A stretch of 6,178 nucleotides of DNA, taken from NCBI GenBank assembly GCA_018658605.1, contig JABHUV010000313.1, positions 1 through 6,178 on the forward strand, written 5' to 3'. Made by a program: the position numbers and the translations under genes. A model generated the notes under the pieces. It saw nothing but the letters and a program-made list of their open reading frames with translations. It ran no database searches and was not told the origin of the DNA. Shown one piece after another: positions 1 through 5,972 of this stretch (position 1 is the first letter of the stretch; each line of letters opens with the position of its first letter). The DNA is from Planctomycetaceae bacterium. Its GTDB lineage: Bacteria; Planctomycetota; Planctomycetia; Pirellulales; Pirellulaceae.

Positions 1-888
1 CCCCGCTGCGCAAAGGTTCTGTCGCACCTCCTCTTTCGATTCCTGGTACTCATTATTGCAACCCTGCTTTCGCTGGGTTGTGGAACGACCAAGACCAAGA
101 CCGGAACAGATCAGCTGTTGATGTCGAACGCGGTTGATTTAACAGTCGGTGATTTGGATTTTAGCACTGTTGCTGGTGAAAAAGTATACTTGGACACGCA
201 GTTCATCAATGTCAAAGGATATGGATTCGTCAATTCTCAATATATAGTTAGTTCGCTGCGGCAGCAGTTAATTGCGCATGGTTGCGAATTACTCGATTCC
301 AAGAGTGAGGTGGACTATGTCGTTGAGGCTCGTGTCGGTGCACTTGGTACGGATAGTCAAACGATTACCTATGGGATTCCGGGTAACAATACCATTGGTA
401 ACATGGTGTCATTGCTCCCCAATGCTCCCACTGTTCCGGTCATTCCCGAGATTTCGATTGCCAAGCGAGATGACACGGCAGGAATTGCAAAGATTTCGGT
501 CTTTATTTACGAAACGAAAACCAAGATGCCCATTTGGCAATCGGGTGTTGAGTATGCACGTAGTACATCCAACGACATGTGGATTTTTGGTGCAGGACCA
601 CTCCAATGGGGGACGGTTCATGGTCAAACCAAATTTGCCGGCACACCGATAAATTTTGATAACTTTAATGTAGCCAAATGGCTTCGCCCGAAGGAACAAC
701 CACTTGATGCCGAACACGCGATCTATTTCAATAAGTTTAAGTTCGGTAATACATCCTCTTCACTAGTTCTTCCGGCGGCTTATATCCCCGATGACGGGTC
801 AGTGGATGAACCGGAAGAAGAAGTTCAAGACCCCGATGAACCGGCCGCCTTTAATCCCAATCCAGCGGCTCGTCAGATTCCACAATAA
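1..888 (+). CDS. Putative lipoprotein of unknown function, DUF6655-like, 5' partial
   Basis: The frame is open from the first base of the window, and an ATG at 118 is not the real start. Upstream of it, codons 10-27 encode a hydrophobic stretch ending in LLSLGC, with the cysteine at bases 79-81, which looks like a lipoprotein signal peptide. No ATG or GTG lies in frame before that stretch, so the true start is probably just left of the window. The -3/-2 residues (Ser, Leu) are not the classic lipobox, so lipidation is likely but not certain. The visible part is 295 residues: signal peptide, a Thr/Lys-rich linker, a globular domain with TDQLLMSNAVD, YGFVNSQYI, VEARVGALGTDS and WQSGV, then an acidic, proline-rich tail. 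These patterns match my recollection of DUF6655, a planctomycete family without known function. It is expected to be exported and anchored to a membrane. The next gene follows 33 bases downstream on the same strand and may be co-transcribed. Confidence 0.75.
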   Translation, partial: PRCAKVLSHLLFRFLVLIIATLLSLGCGTTKTKTGTDQLLMSNAVDLTVGDLDFSTVAGEKVYLDTQFINVKGYGFVNSQYIVSSLRQQLIAHGCELLDSKSEVDYVVEARVGALGTDSQTITYGIPGNNTIGNMVSLLPNAPTVPVIPEISIAKRDDTAGIAKISVFIYETKTKMPIWQSGVEYARSTSNDMWIFGAGPLQWGTVHGQTKFAGTPINFDNFNVAKWLRPKEQPLDAEHAIYFNKFKFGNTSSSLVLPAAYIPDDGSVDEPEEEVQDPDEPAAFNPNPAARQIPQ

Positions 889-921
889 TTACTCTCTTCT
901 CATAAATAAAACTGGCTCTAG

Positions 922-1857
922 ATGGCGCCTTCCGGATTCACTACGGATCAATATGAACTACTCGATTTTGGAGCAGGCCGAAAGTTAGAGCGATTTGGCG
1001 AGTGGGTTCTAGACCGCGAGGCTCCAGCGGCCGATGCACAACAACGGTCGGATCCCGCTTTATGGAAAACTGCTGATCTCGTATTCAAACGATCCGCTGG
1101 TGGTAATGGACAGTGGTCAGCCAATAAAAATCCCACCAATCGTTCGAGCAAAAATATAAAAAAGATCAAATCAATTACCAAAACTGGTGTTGGGTTTGCG
1201 CCATGGGAGATTAGTTTTGGTGAACATTTTAAGCTACGATTACAGCTAAGCCCGGTTGGACATATAGGAGTGTTTCCTGAGCAGGCCAAAAATTGGGCAT
1301 GGATCATGCGGCAGGTACGGCGGAGCATTAAAGCGCATGGAGAGCCGATACGAGTGCTCAATTTGTTTGGGTATACTGGCGGCAGCACTCTGGCTGCCGC
1401 GTCAGCTGGCGCTGAAGTAACGCACATCGATAGTGCGGGCAACATTGTGGAACGTGCCCGGGAGAATGCTAAGATCAGTGGGTTGCAAGATGCCCCAATC
1501 CGCTGGATCCAAGAAGATGCACAATTATTTTGTCAGCGCGAGGTAAAACGAGGAAATACTTATCACGCGGTCATTCTCGACCCACCGAGTTATGGGCATG
1601 GTCCGAAAAATCAAGTCTGGAAAATCAATCAACATTTAGGGGAGCTGTTGACCAACTGTGGCGAACTTACGGAGGAGCAACGTAGTTTTATGCTGTTGAC
1701 TTCTCACACCGTTGGACTGGGCGCTGCTGATCTAGAGGCAATGTTTGCAGATCGAATTTTTGGGCACTGCAGCGCCGGTGGATCAGCGGGAGAAATGCAA
1801 CTCATGGGTAAGCCTTCGTTGCGATTGGGGGCTGGAACATACATTCGTTTCCCTTAA
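922..1857 (+). CDS. Class I SAM-dependent methyltransferase, RlmI-like (likely RNA methyltransferase)
   Basis: This 311-residue protein should transfer a methyl group from S-adenosylmethionine, most likely to RNA, in the cytoplasm. An N-terminal segment (YELLDFGAGRKLERFG, residues 11-26) is typical of a bacterial family related to RlmI/RlmK. The Rossmann core follows: motif I VLNLFGYTGG at 145-154, an acidic residue D170 suited to the SAM ribose, and motif IV DPPSYG at 220-225. After motif IV comes VWKINQHL, then LLTSHT. RlmI, a 23S rRNA m5C enzyme, uses a cysteine in its motif VI; the corresponding LLTSHT segment has none, so m5C activity cannot be assumed and the target is unknown. The start is well bounded because a TAG stop lies directly before the ATG. 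No clear Shine-Dalgarno sequence precedes it. It follows the lipoprotein gene by 33 bases and converges with the TrmH-family gene, whose end is 37 bases away. Confidence 0.87.
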   Translation: MAPSGFTTDQYELLDFGAGRKLERFGEWVLDREAPAADAQQRSDPALWKTADLVFKRSAGGNGQWSANKNPTNRSSKNIKKIKSITKTGVGFAPWEISFGEHFKLRLQLSPVGHIGVFPEQAKNWAWIMRQVRRSIKAHGEPIRVLNLFGYTGGSTLAAASAGAEVTHIDSAGNIVERARENAKISGLQDAPIRWIQEDAQLFCQREVKRGNTYHAVILDPPSYGHGPKNQVWKINQHLGELLTNCGELTEEQRSFMLLTSHTVGLGAADLEAMFADRIFGHCSAGGSAGEMQLMGKPSLRLGAGTYIRFP

Positions 1858-1894
1858 CGCTTCCTCAGGCATTTGTTATTTTAGCCCCAGATTT

Positions 1895-2707
1895 TTATGA
1901 TTGCGTCTGAACGTGGCGTTGTCGTTGAGATTCATAGGCTAAGATGGCTGCGGTCGTCGAGACGTTTAAGCTATCACCAACACCACACATCGGTACGGAG
2001 ATCGCTTGGCTGTTAGTCGAGTTCCACAGGTCAGTTAATCCCGTCGCTTCGGTACCAAGCACGATGGCGGCACGTCCTGTTAGACTGACTTCGGAGTAAC
2101 AACAACTACCGTCTACCCGTGTGGCAAACGTGTCAAAATGGTGGATTTGTAACCACTTTTGAATTTGTAGAGTTGTATCATGGACGACCGGCAGGTGGAA
2201 AATTGCCCCAGCGCTTGATCGAATCGCATTGGGATTGCACGCGTCACATTCCGAATCGGCGAGGATGATTGCGGAAACGCCTGCCGCGTCAGCGGTTCGA
2301 GCGATGGCGCCCAGATTTCCCGGATTTTCAATCCCTTCGAGCACAAACACTACCTCGGATTGGGTCACTTCAAGCGCTGTTAATTCAACGCTATTGGGTA
2401 TTTCAACGACGGCAATCAAGGCTAGAGTTCGTTGACCATAGGCGATCTTGTCCATAATACTGGACGTCACTTCAATCGCTGCAGCACCTTGCTTCGTTAG
2501 TGTAGCGATTAACGTGTGGTCAGAGGAACTACAGCGAGCGTCACAGAAGTAGGTTTCCAGAAAAGTATATTTAGCCTGTTGTGCTCGTTCGATCTCGCGG
2601 ATTCCATCAATTGTGAATCGATGTTGTTGTTGCCTGCCTTGCCGTGTCCGGAGCCGGACAAGTTCTTTAACTCGATTGTTTTGCAGGCTTGAAATGATTG
2701 CATCCAT
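1895..2707 (-). CDS. TrmH/SpoU-family RNA methyltransferase
   Basis: This is a 270-residue SPOUT-fold methyltransferase, expected to 2'-O-methylate a ribose in rRNA or tRNA using SAM as a dimer in the cytoplasm. The N-terminal part (about 1-105) looks like the SpoU substrate-binding domain, with FTIDGIREIERA at 31-42. The C-terminal catalytic domain has all three family motifs: motif 1 NPGNLGAIARTADAAG at 128-143 with N131 and the likely catalytic R137; motif 2 VLGTEATGL at 216-224; and motif 3 ISVPMCGVGDSLNVS at 236-250, which forms the SAM-binding knot. Length is normal for RlmB/TrmH relatives, but the sequence does not say which nucleotide is modified, so no symbol is given. The ATG start is backed by a strong AAGGAGG ribosome binding site at 2720-2726. 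It is the last gene of the apparent folD-sulfite reductase-trmH run, 21 bases after the sulfite reductase stop. Confidence 0.92.
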   Translation of the reverse strand: MDAIISSLQNNRVKELVRLRTRQGRQQQHRFTIDGIREIERAQQAKYTFLETYFCDARCSSSDHTLIATLTKQGAAAIEVTSSIMDKIAYGQRTLALIAVVEIPNSVELTALEVTQSEVVFVLEGIENPGNLGAIARTADAAGVSAIILADSECDACNPNAIRSSAGAIFHLPVVHDTTLQIQKWLQIHHFDTFATRVDGSCCYSEVSLTGRAAIVLGTEATGLTDLWNSTNSQAISVPMCGVGDSLNVSTTAAILAYESQRQRHVQTQS

Positions 2708-2719
2708 CGTTTACCGAAG

Positions 2720-2726
2720 CCTCCTT
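2720..2726 (-). promoter_or_regulatory. Ribosome binding site of the TrmH-family gene
   Basis: On the minus strand this reads AAGGAGG, a full match to the anti-Shine-Dalgarno core, 12 bases before the ATG at 2707. It lies within the 21-base gap after the sulfite reductase stop codon, so the TrmH-family gene can be translated independently on a shared message. It supports the chosen start. Confidence 0.75.
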
Positions 2727-2728
2727 GA

Positions 2729-4474
2729 TTAACTGGATGCGATTGAGGCAGTGAAGGTTAGCAACGCCTCATTACCTTGGCGGTTACAAAAGTCGCCAAA
2801 GGATTCATCGTGTTGTCGGTCGGTCTTGAAAAATTCAAACAGCTTGACGATCACCGGAACGACATTTTCGCTAGGTACCATGTCCCGATGGATAAATGCT
2901 AAACGGTTTCCAAGACGCGTGCCGCCAACGAACAGGGTGTATTTATCTTTGGCGCGACCTACTAGGCCAATGTCGGGGTTGTAGGGACGGGCACAACCAT
3001 TGGGGCAGCCAGTCATTCTTAGCGTAAATTTTTCCTCAGCAAGGCCCATGTTCTCTAGAGCGATCTCTAGTTTGTCAATCATGCCGGGCAATGCTCGCTC
3101 ACTTTCAGTTATGGATAAGCCACATGTTGGCCAAGCAACACAGGCCATCGACCAACGGCGAGCGTTAGAGCATTCTTCGCTCAAGCCGACACCGTGGCTG
3201 ATGAGAATCTGTTCCAGTGTTTCTTTATCAGCTTCCGCAATGTTTGTGAACAACAAACTTTGATGGGCGGTAAGGTGAATGCCCGGTTTTAGTTGTTGGC
3301 AGATTGTGCGGAGCGCCGTTTTTAATTGACAATCTTGCGTATTTTGGATGCGACCATTTTCAATATTTAATCCATAGAACCATTGGCTGTCACCTTGAGC
3401 GTGCCAGCCCATATGGTCATCATGCTCGATAACATCGGTTTCCCTAGCTGGCTGGAGGGTCGTGCCAAGATATTGTTCTACAGTAGATTTAAACTTATCC
3501 ATCCCCCAGTCATGAATAAGATATTTTAGGCGTGCGACTTTACGATCGCTTCGATTACCGTGGTCGCGTTGAACTTTGACAACTGCCTGGACGATATCGA
3601 GGATGTTTTCTTTAGTGGCAAAGCACAGTTTTTTACCGAGTGCTGGAAACGTTTTAGTAGCACTCGGTGTCTGGCCTTGCCCACCGCCGACGAGGACGTT
3701 ATATCCCACGACCTGATCGTTTTCTATTTCAGCGATTAACCCCAAATCATGTGTATAGACGTCGATGCAATTATCATCAGGCAATACGACACCGATTTTA
3801 AATTTGCGAGGTAGATATTGTTTTCCATAAAGCGGTTCGATGGCATCTCCACCATTCCCGGTTAGTGACGTATTTGTTGTTTCTCCGCCCACGAGTTTTT
3901 TTTCGTCGGACTCGGTGTCGGTAAGCCACAGTTCGTGATAGGAGTTGGTTTGTGGTTGTAAGCGTGCGGCGATCGCTTGTGCTAACTGCTGAATTTCTTG
4001 GTGCTTATCTGTATGATATGGAGCTGGACAACACATGGTATTACGAGCGACATCGCCACATGCCGCTAGTGTGGTGAGTTGCGTGTCATTAATTTTTTGC
4101 AGCGTTTTACGAAGGTCTGCTTTCACCACGCCGTGCAGTTGTAGTGCTTGCCTGGAGGTGACTCGCAGCGTAGAATTGCCGACTTCATCACAGAGGTCTA
4201 ATTCTGCAAGTAGTTGGTCACTGGTTAGCACACCACCGGGGATGCGAGTCCGCACCATATAAATAAATCGCTTTTTAGAACCATCGTTTCGAATTTGACC
4301 TCGCACATCGCGATCATCTTGTTCATAAGTACCGTGATGTTTTAGTAGTTGGATGCTGCCTTTCCCAAAAAAAACATTCTCATCGACGAGTTCCTCAGCA
4401 ATGTCACCGCGCAAATAATCGCTGTCGTTTTTGAAGACTTCAACGTTACTGGGTTTCGGCCCCTGTTCACACAT
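2729..4474 (-). CDS. Assimilatory sulfite reductase, hemoprotein (siroheme/4Fe-4S) subunit
   Basis: This enzyme reduces sulfite to sulfide with six electrons for cysteine synthesis, in the cytoplasm. The 581-residue protein has the double ferredoxin-like/siroheme layout of CysI and plant-type Sir. The four cysteines that hold the 4Fe-4S cluster and siroheme are C445, C451 (ACVAWPTC) and C490, C494 (TGCPNGC), with the same spacing as E. coli CysI C434, C440, C479, C483. Basic residues that bind sulfite and siroheme also appear conserved: R77 (RTRIPGG), R144 (GDVARN), and K224 and K226 (PRKFKIG). The N-terminal HHGTYEQDDRD (46-56) is a family hallmark. No flavoprotein partner (CysJ) is in the window, so the electron donor may be ferredoxin or a protein encoded elsewhere; the symbol is left open between cysI and sir. 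The start is weakly marked by a ribosome site but fits the conserved N-terminus. It lies 43 bases after folD and 21 before the TrmH-family gene. Confidence 0.95.
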   Translation of the reverse strand: MCEQGPKPSNVEVFKNDSDYLRGDIAEELVDENVFFGKGSIQLLKHHGTYEQDDRDVRGQIRNDGSKKRFIYMVRTRIPGGVLTSDQLLAELDLCDEVGNSTLRVTSRQALQLHGVVKADLRKTLQKINDTQLTTLAACGDVARNTMCCPAPYHTDKHQEIQQLAQAIAARLQPQTNSYHELWLTDTESDEKKLVGGETTNTSLTGNGGDAIEPLYGKQYLPRKFKIGVVLPDDNCIDVYTHDLGLIAEIENDQVVGYNVLVGGGQGQTPSATKTFPALGKKLCFATKENILDIVQAVVKVQRDHGNRSDRKVARLKYLIHDWGMDKFKSTVEQYLGTTLQPARETDVIEHDDHMGWHAQGDSQWFYGLNIENGRIQNTQDCQLKTALRTICQQLKPGIHLTAHQSLLFTNIAEADKETLEQILISHGVGLSEECSNARRWSMACVAWPTCGLSITESERALPGMIDKLEIALENMGLAEEKFTLRMTGCPNGCARPYNPDIGLVGRAKDKYTLFVGGTRLGNRLAFIHRDMVPSENVVPVIVKLFEFFKTDRQHDESFGDFCNRQGNEALLTFTASIASS

Positions 4475-4517
4475 ATTTATTTCAACCTGTGTTCTATATG
4501 AATATCAATGGAATAGA

Positions 4518-5420
4518 CTATTCTACCGCCGCGTTGGGTGTTTGGATACGAGCGGCAGTCAGTGTGTTATGCAACAGCATGGTGACGGTTAACGGTCCCA
4601 CTCCACCGGGCACTGGGGTGATGTGTTGAGCAACTGTGGCGACGTCGTCGAAATCAACATCCCCGACAAGTCCTTCTGCGGTTCGATTAATACCGACGTC
4701 CACAACAACTGCTCCAGGTTGCACCATATCCGCCGTAATGAAATTTGCTTTGCCGATGGCCGCAATGAGTACGTCAGCGGTCCGCGTAATTGCCGCCAAG
4801 TCAGTTGTGCGGCTATGACAGATTGTAACGGTCGCGTTTGCAGCTTGCGGGCCACGTGTTGAATCGCGATTCACGAGTAACATTGCCATGGGTTTGCCCA
4901 CAATTTCGCTGCGACCAACAATAACAACATGTTTTCCGGAAAGTTCGATGCCGCAACGATCGAGTATCTGTTGGACTCCGTGTGGTGTACAAGGTAGAAA
5001 TCTGGGGCGTCCTTGGGAGATACGTCCAACGTTTTCTGGGTGGAAGGCGTCGACATCTTTTTGGGGGTTGATGCTGTCGAGGATTTGAGTGCTGTCGAGT
5101 CCGGCGGGTAGCGGCAGTTGAACGAGAATTCCGTGTACTTGAGGGTCGTTATTGAGTTCTGTAATTAGCTCCAGCAATGATTGTTGCGATGTGCCGGCAG
5201 GCAATTCATGAAGTTGACTACGGAGTCCGACTCGTTCGCATGCGCGTTGTTTATTGCGCACATAAACTTCGCTCGCTGCATCCGCGCCTACAAGAATGGC
5301 TGCTAGACACGGAGTGACTCCCGTTTCTTGCGTAAACCGAGATATTTCATGGGCAAGTTCGGTTTGAATTTTTTGCGCGATTGCTTTGCCGTCCATGATC
5401 TTAGCTGTATCTGCTGACAC
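4518..5420 (-). CDS. folD: Bifunctional methylenetetrahydrofolate dehydrogenase / methenyltetrahydrofolate cyclohydrolase FolD
   Basis: FolD interconverts 5,10-methylene-, 5,10-methenyl- and 10-formyl-tetrahydrofolate in the cytoplasm, with NADP as cofactor, supplying one-carbon units for purines and formyl-methionine. The 300-residue protein is complete. Catalytic positions match the human enzyme: Y53 and K57 in YVRNK, Q101 in GILVQLPLP, and D124 in KDVDAFHPENVG (121-132). The NADP-binding domain has VIVGRSEIVGKPMAMLL at 166-182, HSRT at 202-205 and DVGIN at 241-245; the C-terminal PVPGGVGPLTVTML begins at 269. A short extra segment at about 184-196, before TVTICHSRT, lengthens the loop after the NADP-binding helix relative to E. 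coli FolD; I recall similar insertions in planctomycete FolD. The start is a GTG, supported by an AAAGGAG ribosome binding site 7 bases upstream. It is the first gene of the leftward run, with sulfite reductase 43 bases downstream, and is transcribed from the divergent spacer. Confidence 0.97.
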   Translation of the reverse strand: MSADTAKIMDGKAIAQKIQTELAHEISRFTQETGVTPCLAAILVGADAASEVYVRNKQRACERVGLRSQLHELPAGTSQQSLLELITELNNDPQVHGILVQLPLPAGLDSTQILDSINPQKDVDAFHPENVGRISQGRPRFLPCTPHGVQQILDRCGIELSGKHVVIVGRSEIVGKPMAMLLVNRDSTRGPQAANATVTICHSRTTDLAAITRTADVLIAAIGKANFITADMVQPGAVVVDVGINRTAEGLVGDVDFDDVATVAQHITPVPGGVGPLTVTMLLHNTLTAARIQTPNAAVE

Positions 5421-5427
5421 GGATTTG

Positions 5428-5434
5428 CTCCTTT
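5428..5434 (-). promoter_or_regulatory. Ribosome binding site deciding the GTG start of folD
   Basis: On the minus strand this reads AAAGGAG and sits 7 bases before the GTG at 5420, an ideal spacing. It favours this GTG over the in-frame ATG eight codons further in, and keeps the N-terminal MSADTAKIMDGK together. Confidence 0.8.
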
Positions 5435-5530
5435 ATGACAGTGAATTTGTAACTGCGGCTAATGGTTGAGTGCAAAAATACAAAAAACGATTCTTTGATT
5501 TTACGTCGAAAGACTATCTTAGGCGAGTGG

Positions 5531-5560
5531 TTGCGGTGTGCTGTTTCTAGGCGGTAAGAT
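5531..5560 (+). promoter_or_regulatory. Weak candidate sigma-70-type promoter for the YhdT-like/symporter pair
   Basis: TTGCGG (5531-5536) and TAAGAT (5555-5560) are separated by 18 bases and lie about 60 bases before the start of the YhdT-like gene. They match three and four of six consensus bases, so this is only a candidate. The spacer must contain promoters for both directions, but I found no better match for either one; the folD promoter could not be placed. Confidence 0.2.
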
Positions 5561-5589
5561 GTAGGAAAATAAACGTTGGTGAAAACGAA

Positions 5590-5601
5590 CGATAATTATC
5601 G
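5590..5601. repeat. Perfect 12-bp palindrome in the divergent spacer, possible operator
   Basis: CGATAATTATCG is identical to its own reverse complement. It ends 20 bases before the ATG of the YhdT-like gene and just before that gene's ribosome binding site. Its place downstream of the weak candidate promoter would suit a repressor site in the 5' leader. It has no spacer, so it cannot fold into a normal hairpin, and a dimeric DNA-binding protein is the more likely reader if it has any role. No regulator gene is in the window. Confidence 0.35.
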
Positions 5602-5603
5602 CC

Positions 5604-5612
5604 AAAAGGGGG
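5604..5612 (+). promoter_or_regulatory. Ribosome binding site of the YhdT-like gene
   Basis: AAAAGGGGG is a purine-rich, slightly imperfect Shine-Dalgarno sequence ending 9 bases before the ATG at 5622. It supports this start. A 5-bp inverted repeat (GCATT/AATGC, 5612-5625) overlaps its last base and the start codon. Confidence 0.55.
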
Positions 5613-5621
5613 CATTGCGTA

Positions 5622-5972
5622 ATGCAAAATGATTCGGCATCGGAAAACGATGAAATGGAATTGTATACGGATGAACTAGATCCGACTTTTGTAAATTCGC
5701 GTCGCGAAGCATGCATTATTTTTTGTGCATGGTTAGTGGCACTCTGTTGGTGTGTACCGTTTTGTTATTTCAATGGCTACAACGTTGTCGATCCAGAAAA
5801 TATTCCGATTACATTTGGGATGCCATCTTGGGTCGTCTGGGGAATTGCGATGCCATGGATTGCGGCAGACGTGTTCACAGTTTGGTTTTGCTTTTTTTAT
5901 ATGAAAAACGATGATTTAGGAGTTTCTCCCGAGGAATTGGCCTCCATCGAATTGGATGGGGATTTAGCATAA
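5622..5972 (+). CDS. Small two-helix membrane protein, YhdT-like (DUF997), partner of a sodium symporter
   Basis: This 116-residue protein has an acidic N-terminus (about 1-22), a basic NSRRE motif at 25-29, a first hydrophobic helix at about 30-50, a loop with GMPSW at 66-70, a second helix at about 71-93, and an acidic C-terminal tail. The plan matches E. coli YhdT, a DUF997 protein of about 80 residues encoded next to panF, the sodium/pantothenate symporter: conserved basic residue before helix 1, a Gly-Pro-Trp-type loop, then helix 2 ending in a charged segment. The longer tails differ from YhdT. The function of the family is not established; a role as an accessory subunit or stabiliser of the symporter is inference from gene order. 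Its stop codon overlaps the next ATG by one base (TAATG), which suggests coupled translation. Four of its six cysteines fall in or beside helix 1 (positions 31, 35, 42, 44). Confidence 0.8.
   Translation: MQNDSASENDEMELYTDELDPTFVNSRREACIIFCAWLVALCWCVPFCYFNGYNVVDPENIPITFGMPSWVVWGIAMPWIAADVFTVWFCFFYMKNDDLGVSPEELASIELDGDLA

Noticed and set aside
409..717. A 102-codon minus-strand frame inside the lipoprotein gene
   Set aside because: It overlaps a coherent coding region and its translation has no recognisable motif or domain; likely a chance open frame.
118..888. ATG at 118 as the start of the lipoprotein gene
   Set aside because: It would remove the hydrophobic signal and cysteine encoded in the same open frame at about 28-81, so the gene most likely begins upstream of the window.
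948..1445. A 165-codon open frame on the minus strand
   Set aside because: It lies wholly within the methyltransferase gene on the opposite strand, shows no recognisable domain, and the sense protein has clear family motifs.
1826..1889. TGGGGCT (1826-1832) and AGCCCCA (1883-1889) followed by a T-run at 1892-1896, as a possible terminator
   Set aside because: The arms are separated by 50 bases, one arm lies in the methyltransferase coding region, and the stem is only seven pairs; a chance match is more likely.
4475..4517. The gap between folD and sulfite reductase as a site for a promoter or riboswitch
   Set aside because: Forty-three AT-rich bases are too short for a riboswitch, and no promoter-like pair or hairpin was visible.
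5519..5716. A minus-strand frame across the divergent spacer and the start of the YhdT-like gene
   Set aside because: It is low in recognisable features, overlaps a well-supported gene start with a ribosome binding site, and has no good start signal of its own.
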